The notes under the pieces were generated by a model, which had not been told where the DNA came from, did no database searches, and saw only the letters and a list, made by a program, of their open reading frames with translations. A DNA stretch of 64,000 bases from Haliclystus octoradiatus (lineage: Eukaryota; Cnidaria; Staurozoa; Stauromedusae; Haliclystidae), in assembly GCA_916610825.1 (NCBI GenBank), contig OU744449.1, positions 24,813,793 through 24,877,792 of the forward strand, given 5' to 3'. Shown here one piece after another: positions 21,001-31,244 of this stretch (position 1 is its first letter; each line of letters opens with the position of its first letter). The position numbers and the translations under genes are program-made.

Positions 21001-24000
21001 GGATAATTAAATGACTTTAAGCCAACCGATGATATGCAATCAATTGTTATGACATGTCGGCAATGGCAGAAACAGAAAAGCATTCACCATAAAAAGCTGG
21101 TGTACGAAAAGGTCAACATAAGTTCAACAATCGAGGAATTGTTCAATCTTGAAGTAGCAAAATCGCAATCCTTCCTCCGTCATACTTTTGTGAAAAGAAA
21201 ACAAGCATCTTTTATGAAACAAAAAATTGAGCAATGTGACGGAGAGAAGACAGTTTTGCAGGTAGATTTTGCCGAAAATGCCTCAATTGTTGCACAGGAT
21301 GAGATCCAATCTGCACATTGGTCCCATAAGCAAGTTACAATTTCAAGGCACATGCTTGGATCGATAGTAGAGAGGGACAAAAGAAAACTAAAAGTGTTGT
21401 TATCATTTCTGATTATTTGTCTCACAATAAATTCAGTGTATATGTATTTATGGAATATTTATTTAAATTTCTAAATAATTCTTACGATAACATTTAAGAA
21501 ATAAACATATTTAGTGATGGGGCCGCGTCCCAATTTAAGCAATGTCAACGATTATGTAGAAATTGCCTGGCAATGTTGCATTGGCAAAATTCAATGTAAA
21601 ATTTATTGATAATTCTGAAGTACCATCTCGTGAGGAATATCTTCAAAATGTATGGCTGACCGTTGTCACAGTTCCAAACATACAGAAGCTACACTGTTAC
21701 AAACCAATCGATGAGAACCACGTAGAAGTTGCAGAAATATCAAGCTCTTGCACTTTCAAAACGTTTTTGCATTAATAAAAATAATGACTTACAAAATACT
21801 TCGGAAAACATAGAAATAATGATGATGACAGTGAGCCCAGTGACAATGACAACAGTGAGTTCAGTGGCGATAAACAGACTAACGAACATAACAATTTTCA
21901 CCAGCTTTCAGTTTCAGATTGGTGTGTTGTTTCATACGATGGCCAGTTTTACCCAGGTGAAGGGGTAGACATTAAATTAGCAGATACAATTGTAAAAGTC
22001 ATGATAAAATCAGGAAATTCTTGGAAATGGCCATCAGTTGATGATATTATCAGCTACGCCCCTAGTGCCATCATAAAAAGATCAATCCACCAGTGCCAAC
22101 AGGACATCGTTCGTTCAACGTATAATTTCGATGATAACATTTCGACGTAGACAATTAAGTATTCATAAATAAATAAAATATGTTATATTGTACTAGATGT
22201 CATAGCTTTTCTTTTTTATAAAGTGCTGTAATTGCTTTAAATATTATTTTTTAAGTTTACATTGAAATTTGAATATAATCATATCATAGACAAAATTGCA
22301 ATGATTGAACTATTTGCTGTTATTCGCTTCGTTGTCTCTTCAAAATCATTTGTTTTTTGGTAATACAATCTGAAGTAGAAAGCTAAGAAACACAGTGTGA
22401 GGGATGATGCCAAGTATGTGTTACATTCTTCAACTGCCAAATTTTAGACGCCCCGTCACGATAGTGTTGTACACAACTCGCGCCGAGAAACAATTATTTC
22501 TGTCAATGAAAATAAAGAGTTTTCTAAATTGTAATATAAAAAATCTTGCTAACTAAAGCACGAAAAAGAACATCGTTTCCTCACATCACCTTTAAGCACA
22601 TCAAGATTCTTAATAAGGAGATACTGTCAAATTACATGCACAACTGACTGTGTATTGTGTACTTTTGTGAAACTCTATTACGATGACCTGTGACAGAGGA
22701 AATTCCATCACGCGACACATGAAACTTCATCATGACAAATGAGACACTATATGGAATTATCCAGGTAAAATATGAAATTTGTATCAACATATCCCGAAAC
22801 TAAACTATTTCATCTTGCTGTTAATATCAAATTTGAGAAAAATTGAGCGCAAACTTCACAGGAAATTAAGAAAACAAGAATTAAATTGCAAATTGCAAAT
22901 CTGTTAGGAAACTCCATCACGACAGAAAATCAAAAAAATTGGAAAGTTTGTTTATTATTTCAAGATAAAAACATTTATAGGTTTGAAAAGCCTTCGTTAC
23001 GGTTATATTAAGCCCAAAATACCCCCCTTTACACAACTATTGATACCAAAGCGAAGATAAAAATTTCAGTAAAATGAAACTTCATCACGATGGAATTGCC
23101 CTTAAACTTTTTCTAAATAAACCAATTCCTCAGAATAGACATACATACGGAATTACCGTGGCATTGTTCATTTCCAATTCTAAAGTCATAGAATTGAGAA
23201 CGCCAAATACAATAAAATACAATTAACATTACAAACAAAATATTGGAATCAGAATATTATTTCGAAATTAGAATGTCTATAGAAATCCTATTGAATTTGT
23301 TTCACAAAAATTACAAACTTCTGATTTCTGATACATTTTGTTCACACTTCCAGGATCCTTTATCCCAACTATTCTCGTACACTGCATATGAAACCTATTA
23401 TTATAAGGTAGTGCCAAACTCGCTACTGCTATGTTGAATGTGAACCTCCTACATATCAAACTGTGCAGCGTAATATGTGCTTTTCATTGCAACATTCAGC
23501 TACTCTTCCTAAATCATCACTCAAACGTAAGACAGCTTTGTTAACTTTATTCCTGCATGTCTTACTTGAAAGAATGAGGACAACAAACTTTATAATGTCA
23601 AAATAGTGGAAATAGACATTCAAAATAAACATGTTAATATTAGTGATACAAAAAAGCTGTCAGCAAGTAAATTTAAAAAGCTCATATACCAACGGTGAAA
23701 ACCTTGACCGAAAGGACGGAGATATTTCAAAGTTATCTATGCAAAGAAGTAAAGAAAGCATTAAGTGCATAGTAAGACAGAGGATCCAGTCAAGAAGTTA
23801 GATTGGAAATCCCTGAATTGAATGAGGTATTTGGATGCAGGACATTGAATCTTTGAAGGCATTGATTCCTGCCATGCCCCTGTGAAATACAGTTCAGCAG
23901 TTCATGAACAGTTCATGAACGTTAAATGGCTCCAATGTTCATGAACCCTCACAGGCAGTTCACGAACAGTTCACAAACAGTTCATGAAAATTTGGGGCCA

Positions 24001-27000
24001 TTTAAAGTTCATGAACTGTTCATTGAACTCCTGAACCGTTTTCGCAGGGGTGCATCTCAAAAATTGACTAAAGAACACATCAATAAAAACAGTGATCAAA
24101 GACACACTACTTGGAAAACAATGAAATGTAAGGATCAAAAACAAATATATAGATTTGTTCTACGTTGCAGAAGGAACAGTGCATGATAGGCCTGCAGCGT
24201 ATTCAAGACCATTTTCTAATCAGCAGAAATGTTTTCTTTTAAAAAATCGAACAACAATCAGTATTGATATTTACCTCTGTGTGTTATTGTGTAAATAAAA
24301 TAATTCTGAAATTTGCCTTTTAATACTATACACAAATTGTAAGGCATGACAGTTATCTTTCATTTCTTATCATTTCTTACTCTATATTTGTTCCATGTAC
24401 AGTAGTCAGCACAATCTATTGATTGGTTTTATTGACTTTCCTAAATTTTAGTTTTTAGTTATTAGTCAGGGAGGATTAGCTCAGATGGCAGAAATTTCAG
24501 ATCGGATCATATCTGATCGACTGTGGTTCATATCCCCTGAAGGTCAACTCAGCCTTGACCTTATATCTAAAACATTAAATTAGTACCATTTAAGGATGGC
24601 GGACGGAATGGTCCAGAGGGAATTGCATTGTGAGTAGCTGCGGCGCATCGTTGCGCATTGACAATCGACACCTATCTGCCATGTAATTTTTAAGTCGTAG
24701 ATTTACAAATCTGAGGTCATTGAAGAGCGCATAAAAAATCATTGCTCTTAGCGAAAAGATCCACTTCTCTAGAAATAGAGGAGTGGTAGGGGTGCCTTTG
24801 GTAGAGTGACCGTCTACATTACTTTTCCATTTTTAGTATAAATTGGTTCTAAATAAGTTTGATAAGTATAATTTTAGAGAACAGTGCTGATACTATTGCT
24901 TTGAAAACATCTGATTGAAGGCAGTGCAGTGGATGAGTAGTTTTTGCTAAATCTACTTCTAGTTTCACACATTTTTCTTATCTAATTATAATTTGATAGG
25001 TTTGCTTACAGTTACTTTCACTTTGTACAGCTGCGAGGATTGTATTGTGTGTCAAGAAATGCTTTACATTGATTCCCATCACTAATTCACTTTGTTTGCC
25101 GTGTCACCAGCAGTGTTGCTAACATTTTTGAATCAAAGCTTCCAGATTCATCAATCTTTTCATCCAAATCATCAAAATTTGTAAACTGCTGTTTACAATC
25201 AGAACTTTAACTTCTAGTTAAACCATTCATCTCAAATCCTTAACATCACAATAATTTGGCCTAGGTGCTTGGTTGGTGAGAAATAGGCAGCAAATACAAT
25301 ACCATACACATATATTTCCAAGATAACTCAAAATGAGCTATTTAGGTGCTGTGGCAAAGTAATCACTGACAAAATTATTTCTGAAATAATCTTTTTTTCA
25401 ATTCTTGGAGATGAAGTTCTGACAGTTCTCATTTGGAACAAATGGCATTAGTCATTAGATTTGTTGACTCAAACTATCATAAAAGGACTATCCACATTTG
25501 AGGAGTTCTTTGTTCGAGTTACTCATTTCCAAGTTAATATTTCTTTAGTGGTTACACATACAATTTTTGACCGGACTGATCAAGTCAAACAAATTCTCCA
25601 GACAAAGTTCTAAGACGTTGTTAAAGAGACAGAGTTGGTTGAATCCCTGAAAATTGTTTTTATAAAGCAAGAAAACGTGTTGACATTTTCCATGGCAGTT
25701 TGTTTGAAAATGCTGTTGAGCTTGCCAGTAAGGTGGATGTTCCTGTATCTCATAAACGAGTTGCTGGGAGACGGACAGGGAGAGATAATCACCCACCAAA
25801 AGGAGAATTGGACTATCTTAAATTTTATCTAACTATTCCCATACTGGACTTTATGAATCATAATTTAGGTACAAGATTTAACAATACCAGTTTGAATTCA
25901 TTTAATGGAATGTCGATGATTCCGTCCGTCTTGGATCATCTACAGCTACAATCATATCTACAGCTACATGTCTGTGGGAGATCACGTGTCGTATTCGCTC
26001 TTAGATTTTTCTTCGTTTAAATATTATTATTTTTATTTTTGACTGGTAAATTGATATACAAAAATGACAGATGAATGTGAAAATGTACCTATGAGTGGTT
26101 TACCTATTTTAAACTTTGTTGAGGATAGGCTACAGATTACATATAGTATAGAAATGATTCAGAACAACACGCAGAATGTCTCAAATGAAATTGTGGGCTC
26201 AAGTTCAAATGCTAAACTCATTAATATATTGGAAACAGATACCGCTGATATTTCTAGAGCGAAATTAATGAAGGCAAAGAAAATAGAATTAATTGGAGTG
26301 TGTATGTGTTTATATGAAATGAATGCAAAGGGAAAAGGTAACACAATAACTGAAAATGATATAGGAACCATTTTAACAACAGATGGTAATTCTCGTGAGC
26401 AAGCGCTTTTTCCCGCCAGCCATTCAAAACACGCAAACAACGTACCGAAATCAAGACCTCATTTATTTCGAGACACTTCACCCTCAGTCACGAAAAGGCG
26501 TGCAGCCTAACATTTCACAACGTATCGAAGTCACAGAAGCCGCCACTCACATTATTTTACAAAAACTTGACAGACTAATTGATTTGACAGTTGAAAGTCA
26601 AATTAAAGACGCAAATAGTAAAATAAATTAGGTGTTCACAACAATTCTCAAGAAGTTATGCAGATGTGCTATAAATCCAGAAACAACAAAAATTGCATGA
26701 AAAAGCAATAAAAAACATATCTGAACAACAAAAAAGGAAACTAAATGTCATAGTCCGTGGTCTGGAACCTCGTGACAGATTTGAGAAAGAAGAACAGTAC
26801 ATTGAGGATATTGCCATGAATGCTAACGCAGAATCGTGCAAACCATTAGGTAAGACAGGAAACAAGACTCGGCCACTACTGGTAACATTAAAAAGTTTTG
26901 CAGATAAGATCAAGCTGTTAAAACATTCCAAATATTGGAAAGATACTTGCTTGTATATTGTGTATGTCTCTCAAGACTACACTGTTGACGAACAAAAAGT

Positions 27001-30000
27001 CGTGACAAAACTAAGGGCGGAATGTAAAATAAGAAATGGACGACTATACACTTTGATATAAAAATATATGTGTTATATGCAAAATTATAATGCATGCAAA
27101 ATGTCATGTATATCATTGAAGGGTTATTGCACGGAAGCCGTGTTTGGGTTCTCTGATACCAACATCCGGGTTGTTGGGAGACACGAGAAAGCATCAGAGC
27201 CTGTAGGGTGAGTGTTTTTCAGCTTTCGAATGTCTCCCAATACCCCAAGTGTTGGTGTCAGAGAACACAAACACAAGACTATCGTGTAGTAACCCTTTTG
27301 TGAAATAAAACATATTTTTACAATTTTTAAACAAATTCAACATAAAAGATTTGACTGATTAGATAAATTTTCTCCTATAAATCTTCGCGTCTTCGTCATA
27401 TTTTGCCTTTCTTTGAATCACAGATCCAGAGCTATACTTTCGAATCACTTTCGATTCTTTCGAACGATATGGTTTTGATCTGTCTCGTTTCTCATTTCTG
27501 CTATTTTTGCAAGCTTTTACTGGTTTTGTGGGGCTTTTTTGTCTCGGAATAGCCATTATATGACCAAACAAAATTAAACGAAGAAGAAAAATGCCTTTAA
27601 TTATAATATTCTGAAATAATTAAATATCATCGAACGATGATGAAGTTATTCAAATTTGTATTTACAATTATTTAGAAATTTTGGGAGTTTTGTTTTTATC
27701 TATCATGATTTCCAAGTTGTTTGGGCTTGCGTGATCCAAACACGGGAGTTAGCCAAACAAATAAGTAGAACAGCATTCGAAAATCTCTCGAGTTTTACAA
27801 TCCTAATTGACATGATACACACACATCTTTTATACTTATATATCAATTTTATAATACATCAAAGTGTTTTACTATTCTATAGTTTCTTGATTTGTCTTAT
27901 CTCCTCAACATAATGTCCTATCTACCCCTCAATCCTATTTGGTGGTGACCTGTTGCTATCCCATATCCTTATCTTATTATGTGGTTTTGAATTGCCAATT
28001 TCCATATTAGTAACTAGTGTCGGAAGAATGATTTAGACTTCCAGAATCTTTATAACATTTTCACTCTCTTCCATCTGGATTTTTGTTGAATCAGTTGAAG
28101 ATATAAATCAAGAAGATATCAAATTTCTTCTCAATTTGCTCACAGCCTTCTGGAGTCTATGATTGCAATTTACCCAACTCTGTACATACCCTATTTCAGA
28201 CCATCTCAATTCACCAGTATACATGCCAATAGCCTTCACGTGGCGTCTTCTGTCAGTACCACATAATGTGAGAAGCAAATATTGGCACTGATAATATAAT
28301 ATTATTTATTTGGTTTCGTTATTTCTGTATTAGGATTCTCATTGTTGAGTTAATAAACTATTAAGTTATAATGTTTATGAAGTGTCTTTTTATGTGGTGT
28401 TAAAATAATTTTAAGTTCACCTAGAGAGCCCCTGAAGCATTACAAGATTCAAAAAAAATTTGGGGGACATGCCCCCGCACCCCAAGTAAACGGGATATAA
28501 TTGTGTGGAAGGACTCTTACGGGTCCTTCCATAGGATACTCTCATAATCCATAGTCCAGTTCCGAAGCATATGTCTCTATTCAACACGATTAATTATTAA
28601 ACAACTTTATTTGTAGAAAAACTTTGTTTGAATGTCATTTTTTCAATTAAATTTGTGCTTGCGTACGGAAAAATCAGAAAGTAACTTCATTACAAGAATG
28701 TCACACTGCAATATATGCCCCCAAAGTTATGCTGTGACCTGATAAGTATTTAGTAAAATAACTGTTCACAGACTGGGTTGACCTGATAGCTTGTTTGAAT
28801 TGATCACGATGTATTTATGTATTTATTGATGCAGAGCACACGCTCTCTGGAATGCTAGCTGGCGAATCAGTGTTCCCTAATCTTATCAGCCCCACCACAC
28901 CATAGAATTTTGGTCTTTTCAGGGAGGCTTTAAGCAGGATTGTCAAGAATAAAATTAATGTTGAATTAAGCAAACGCAAAGAAAGAAAGAAACAGCGCAG
29001 ATCTTTTCCCATCCGTCAGGAAGCTCTTTGAACCCCAGAAAGTATTTTTCAGTCAATAGTTGGTGTCAAACATGCAGGCCAGTAGGCACAACTCTCTAGT
29101 GAAAAGCCCATTTTCTCATAACCGCCTTTGCAGCAAAAAATCACTATCGGTCTAACAGAATGATTCCATACTTAGGCAGAAACAATCTCATCCAATGGTG
29201 ATTGAAAGCACTACTTCCTTAATCTTATGCTTGATTAAACTAAAATAATTAAACTTGACGAATTTAACAGAGCATAGCATAGTGAACAAGAAACAACGAT
29301 AGGTGCAATCAGCAAGCAACAAGAATGAGGGTAACAATTAACAACCATGTGTAAACGTGACAGCGCTACAATTACGTGCCCTGAAGCACAACACACCAGC
29401 GAGCGGACAAAATCGCAAGACCACGTGACTGTAAAAACTGTAAAAGACAAAAGAGTAGAACAAAGGGTATCACAGAAAAGGTCAAGAAAACAGAACCACG
29501 ATGCTAATAACTAGTGGAACATTCTTGCAACACAGACATCATCTTTGTAAAGCGCGCAAGAGAAACTATTGGCTGAAATTTGGGTCTCCAATATCCTTGG
29601 TTGAATTTTGACTCAGTATGCGCGGATCTGGGCTGGCTGTCGGAGCAGCTTTGCGGCCCCTTGCCTGAGCTCGGACTCTAGAGGGAAGGGGCCTTCACCC
29701 CCTTCACCCAGATTTCTCATTTCCCCTTAACCCCTTAAGACGTATCCACAAAAAATTCTGTATCTGCCCCTGATATAAACACTATTTTACAATCAGTGAA
29801 ACAGTGCATACATACATGATGATAATTAAATAAATAACATAGTTTGCTTGATAGGACCAATACACGTAATTCAACTTTTGTATACTTAGGCCTACCGTTC
29901 ATAAAGCAGATGTGTGATCCATCCACCAATCGAATCAGATACACACTTAGGTATGATTAAGTCGATTAGATGCCGTAGTTTGGATGTACACTACGAAGAA

Positions 30001-31244
30001 ATGAAGAAAAAATTATTTAAATACTTGCAAATGAAACGGAAGGTCCACGTTATGGATTTATTAATTAAAACAAAACATTCATTAGTCATTTCAATTAATT
30101 CATAATCCTTGCTACTCATACACATTATACAAAGATTATTAAGAGGAGTCTGCAAAATTGATGTAGACATGTGTCTAAGGCCTGGTTCATACGCCGTTCT
30201 GTGCATGTGCCGGTCCTATTGTGCTCTAATCAAAAATCAAAGATTGATTTCAGAACGGGGTATGAAACAACAAGAACGCCTTTGTAATTGGATCGTATTT
30301 AGGTGTTCTGAATGCCTTTTAATCTGTTCAAAACATCTCCATTAGGTGTGAATTCATGCGTGGAATTCTAAAACGGTGTCTGAAGCCATAGTTATTCAAT
30401 ATTCAACCTGAGGTATTACAGAACGGTGTATGAATCAGGCCTAACAAAGTTTTACCCATCACTAACGTGTCTTTTTCTGAATTTTTCGTTTTGAATCTAT
30501 AAATCACGGTTTATCTTCTTCTGAGTGAATTTGAGACAAATAATCACTTTACTCGTATTCATATCTGCCTATTTTACGATCTGTCAGCAAAATGTTCCCT
30601 GAATACCTACTGGGCTTGGCCTACTATTTACACTGTCTATTAATCCATAAAATAAAATGTTGTTTACAGTGAAGAAGGCAAAGATCCATTGAAGCGCCCG
30701 CATGTACATATTATGTATTCTCTGCAAATTTCACCACATTTTTCGATTTTGCTTATAGCTAGCCGTCATACCTACATTTGGTGACATAATTGGGTGCATT
30801 TTTCGGTTCTGAGCCTGGTGTGAGCGAAAAATTGACTAAAAGCCTGTCTGCAAATAGGGAAAATCTTGATGAGATCTCAGGGGTGGCAGCGCCGGAAAAA
30901 TTTGAGGGCGGGGGCTGAAACTGATCAAATTTGAATTCGGGAGCACAAAAATCCATCATTTCACTTTTCAGCAACAATTGGGAAGAAAATGACAACAAAC
31001 TTGAACATTTTCAACAGCCGACTGGGCTAGAAGTACCATGTTTTGCCAGCTTTTTCTCAAGTTTGAAATTAAGAAAGACTAACAGTGAACTTACATGTGC
31101 AATGGTTGACCAGCATTGAAAATGAATAACGTTGAATGATTGAAAGCCGTAAAAAAGATAAATGCCTCCGAGGAAGCCAAACAGAACAGTGTATACAGCA
31201 GCAAGAATAATAAGGAAGGAAATGTCCATGTTTGCTATCAACAA
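8782..31244 (-). CDS. ZDHHC4: DHHC palmitoyltransferase, ZDHHC4-like (4 exons seen, one missing)
   Basis: Exons on the - strand: 31244-31095, 15114-14822, 14201-13957 and 9015-8782. DHHC enzymes transfer palmitate to cysteines of membrane proteins. The sequence shows two N-terminal membrane segments, KPARSKHC, the zinc-binding cysteine run [18 protein letters not shown], the catalytic DHHC in [14 protein letters not shown], two further membrane segments, and [11 protein letters not shown] (the TTxE motif). The C-tail is [12 protein letters not shown]. TNxTTxEW and the NGxxxNxxEI tail point to ZDHHC4 rather than other DHHC proteins; ZDHHC4 lies at the ER/Golgi. Phases fit for the three downstream exons. 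The first exon ends in phase 0 while the next starts needing two bases, so one short exon is missing from the 16-kb intron. Confidence 0.85.
9184..9263. repeat. 80-bp direct repeat, copy 1
   Basis: It matches 12275-12354 base for base by eye (start CAAAAAGAACTTTCCCTGC, inner CACTAGGGTGGTCC). It may be a fragment of a larger interspersed family or a mark of local duplication. Confidence 0.85.
9264..11288. other. Intron of ZDHHC4-like gene: unassigned sequence
   Basis: No gene was recognised. At 9442-9606 the + strand is open and coding-like ([20 protein letters not shown]...[10 protein letters not shown], then stop), which may be a transposon protein scrap. At 9700-9760 a TGTTCATTGTTCATTGTTCATT run occurs. 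At 11160-11240 there is a GC-rich stretch with an AAGCCGAAGGCT motif repeated. Confidence 0.4.
11289..12170. mobile_element. hAT-type non-autonomous element, 882 bp, with 8-bp target duplication
   Basis: The ends are CAGTGTTGTAAATAC and, inverted, CAGTGATGTGAGAAT. The flanks 11281-11288 and 12171-12178 are both CCGCTATG, an exact 8-bp target-site duplication. Both ends carry dense subterminal TTACTTTT / AAAAGTAATTAGTAAT motifs. No transposase frame lies inside. An 8-bp duplication with CAGTG ends is the hAT signature. Confidence 0.92.
12275..12354. repeat. 80-bp direct repeat, copy 2
   Basis: The second copy of the 9184-9263 sequence in the same orientation, 3.1 kb away. It lies shortly after the hAT-type element. 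The flanks of the two copies differ. Confidence 0.85.
12844..13262. repeat. 107-bp tandem array (4 units) of a short GTTCATGAAC-type hairpin
   Basis: Units start at 12844, 12951, 13058 and 13165 with CCCCTGCAAAAACAGTTTAG. Each contains a hairpin closing in CCTGAACTGTTTTTCGCAGGGG, followed by a spacer (ATGTGAAGAAAACC...). The units are nearly identical. Confidence 0.93.
13326..13515. repeat. Decayed GTTCATGAAC element(s), P6
   Basis: A right-end relic (ACGTTCACAAACTGTATTCTACAGGGG) is followed by a diverged copy with GTTCATGAAAAACAG, GAGTTCATGAACCG and GGTTCATGAATGTG. The 13516-13956 stretch behind it shows no recognisable gene. Confidence 0.6.
13957..14201 (-). CDS. ZDHHC4: ZDHHC4-like exon: catalytic DHHC
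   Basis: The acceptor is ttcttcttag and the donor gtaagt. It encodes [21 protein letters not shown] followed by the third membrane helix. The DHHC cysteine is the acyl-carrying residue of the family. Confidence 0.93.
14394..14569. repeat. GTTCATGAAC foldback element P7
   Basis: 176 bp with CCCCTGCGAAAACTGTTCAGG and GTTTCGCAGGGG ends. The paired inner blocks are GTTAAATGGCTCC and GGGGCCATTTAAC. Confidence 0.9.
14576..14660. repeat. Pyrimidine-rich low-complexity tract
   Basis: A C/T-rich run (CTTTCTCTTCTTTCTCTTCC and similar) directly after element P7, in an intron of the ZDHHC4-like gene. Confidence 0.8.
14822..15114 (-). CDS. ZDHHC4: ZDHHC4-like exon: second helix and zinc-binding cysteines
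   Basis: The acceptor is cacttttcag and the donor gtaagt. It encodes [12 protein letters not shown]..., a second hydrophobic segment, CWKDPGIV, and [16 protein letters not shown], the start of the cysteine-rich domain. One base carries over to the next exon. Confidence 0.92.
15115..15882. other. Intron sequence, nothing recognised
   Basis: AT-rich DNA upstream of a ZDHHC4-like exon. I looked for the missing second exon here and found no convincing candidate. Confidence 0.4.
15883..16197. repeat. GTTCATGAAC foldback element P8, longest clean copy
   Basis: 315 bp. The left half reads GAGTTCATGAACAGTTCATG in runs and the right half ACTGTTCATGAACTGTTCAT in runs. The 10-bp palindrome recurs at 11-bp spacing about 17 times, with some units changed to GTTCCTGAAC. 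The ends are CCCCTGCGAAAAACAG and CTGTTTTGCAGGGG. Confidence 0.94.
16346..17070 (+). pseudogene. Retroelement protein C-terminus with GIY-YIG, frameshifted
   Basis: 198 open codons include [49 protein letters not shown], a cysteine cluster [15 protein letters not shown] and the GIY-YIG start [14 protein letters not shown]. Near 16905 a frameshift breaks the chain, and the rest continues in another frame ([28 protein letters not shown]). This arrangement is typical of Penelope/GIY-YIG reverse transcriptase proteins of marine invertebrates. The catalytic domain is not present. Confidence 0.75.
17100..17990 (+). pseudogene. hAT transposase pseudogene
   Basis: The open part (17110-17340) reads [17 protein letters not shown] and [15 protein letters not shown], a hAT core stretch. 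Further on, broken frames give [17 protein letters not shown], the C-terminal hAT dimerisation motif. Many stops and frameshifts mean no protein is made. Confidence 0.7.
18760..19230 (+). mobile_element. Penelope-like retroelement relic, second copy
   Basis: It encodes [11 protein letters not shown], then [20 protein letters not shown] and TIDNVIENF after a frame change. It ends with CTGAAACGTTGAAATTTACT. It is close to the relic at 3117-3620, including the 3' tail. Confidence 0.72.
20157..22150 (+). pseudogene. Broken DDE-type transposase (VDFAEN / SDGAASQFK type)
   Basis: In order: [20 protein letters not shown]...EKDRERQR (charged N-terminus), a middle part with stops, then an open frame with [34 protein letters not shown] (21034-21474), [12 protein letters not shown] near 21510, and a C-terminal [14 protein letters not shown] know this order from invertebrate transposase-like proteins, where the aspartates of VDF and SDG are probably catalytic. 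The class (Kolobok or another) is inferred. Several stops and frameshifts separate the parts. Confidence 0.6.
23104..23876. other. Unassigned sequence
   Basis: No gene or repeat was recognised; short open frames on both strands look random. Confidence 0.4.
23877..24050. repeat. GTTCATGAAC foldback element P9
   Basis: 174 bp, with ends CCCCTGTGAAATACAGTTCAG and CCGTTTTCGCAGGGG, and an inner GTTAAATGGCTCC / GGGGCCATTTAAAG pair. It is the last member of the family seen going rightward. Confidence 0.9.
24468..24830 (+). repeat. tRNA-derived SINE copy 2
   Basis: The head GGAGGATTAGCTCAGATGG holds an A box; the B box is changed (GGTTCATATCC). The body shares AGGATGGCGGACGGAATGGTCC and GCGCATCGTTGCGCATTGAC with copy 3. 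The 3' end is AATAGAGGAGTGGTAGGGGTG. Confidence 0.9.
24831..25559. other. Unassigned sequence
   Basis: No gene was recognised. Parts near 25440-25560 may belong to the hAT relic that follows, but frames are too broken to say. Confidence 0.35.
25560..25930 (+). pseudogene. hAT transposase relic (P52rIPK/ZMYM1-like type)
   Basis: The stretch [20 protein letters not shown], then [32 protein letters not shown] and RFNNTSL matches the region of hAT-type proteins that read roughly AxxxGVxxxxPRxxGRQxHRxNxPA...IPxLDxxxxEL. Only this piece is readable and it is open for about 200 codons with frame changes. Confidence 0.6.
26064..27061 (+). pseudogene. Non-LTR retrotransposon ORF1-like protein, frameshifted
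   Basis: An open frame from [10 protein letters not shown] runs to 26510. The chain then continues in other frames: [19 protein letters not shown] (26383-26631), then [35 protein letters not shown] and [20 protein letters not shown] (26693-27061). The last part has the form of the RRM-like domain of LINE ORF1 proteins (NxxxxGxxE... RPxxVxxxxxxxKxxLL... DxTxxE). No ORF2 follows, so the copy is truncated. Confidence 0.6.
27118..27300. repeat. Foldback element (MITE-like), about 183 bp
   Basis: The left arm GAAGGGTTATTGCACGGAAG...GTTCTCTGATACCAACA pairs with the inverted right arm AAAGGGTTACTACACGATAG...GTTCTCTGACACCAACA. The arms are about 75 bp with mismatches, and the loop is short. Confidence 0.8.
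27301..30176. other. Long intron of the ZDHHC4-like gene, mostly unassigned
   Basis: A basic - strand reading frame of 70 codons (27571-27359; K/R/S-rich, [20 protein letters not shown]) is the only one of note and I do not recognise it. At 28450-28560 there are small G/C hairpins (GACATGCCCCCGCACCCC, GGAAGGACTCTTACGGGTCC). Nothing else was recognised. Confidence 0.35.
30177..30442. repeat. MITE with 27-bp inverted ends, 266 bp
   Basis: The left end TAAGGCCTGGTTCATACGCC and the inverted right end TTAGGCCTGATTCATACACC both run on to CGTTCTGT. A further inner AGAACGGGGTATGAA copy of the motif occurs near 30253. TA may be the duplicated target. Confidence 0.85.
30443..31094. other. Start of the ZDHHC4-like first intron, unassigned
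   Basis: It has splice-like signals on the - strand at 30845 (tttgcag) and 30770 (GTATGA), but no exon fits the reading frame. Nothing else was recognised. Confidence 0.4.
31095..31244 (-). CDS. ZDHHC4: ZDHHC4-like first coding exon (probable)
   Basis: 50 codons from ATG to a perfect CAT|GTAAGT donor. The first in-frame alternatives are [10 protein letters not shown] and MDISF; the second resembles the MDxxxL start of vertebrate ZDHHC4. The peptide is a single hydrophobic helix, as expected. The link to the downstream exons is inferred, since the connecting exon was not found. Confidence 0.6.

Larger units (their letters stand above)
18267..23103. mobile_element. Candidate Kolobok-like DNA transposon, decayed
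   Basis: The left end is AGGGGCAATTCCATAAAAATG. The right end, inverted, is AAGGGCAATTCCATCGTGATG and is followed by TTAA. The left flank reads CTATA, so the TTAA duplication is imperfect. The interior holds a broken DDE-type transposase (20157-22150). Repeated subterminal words like AACTTCATCACGA occur near the right end (22700-23100). The boundaries are inferred from these ends. Confidence 0.5.

Noticed and set aside
24266-24296. Another possible ZDHHC4-like second exon (tttcag acceptor, GTAAAT donor, [10 protein letters not shown])
   Set aside because: Its length gives the wrong phase for the exon at 15114 and it is much shorter than expected.
27359-27571. Basic 70-codon frame resembling a ribosomal or nuclear protein
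   Set aside because: The likeness is only in K/R/S richness; no motif, splice signal or partner frame supports a gene.
30770-30845. A possible second exon of the ZDHHC4-like gene (tttgcag acceptor, GTATGA donor)
   Set aside because: Exon 1 ends in phase 0 and this stretch then reads ACA GGC TTT TAG, a stop. The only open frame needs another phase and does not resemble ZDHHC4.
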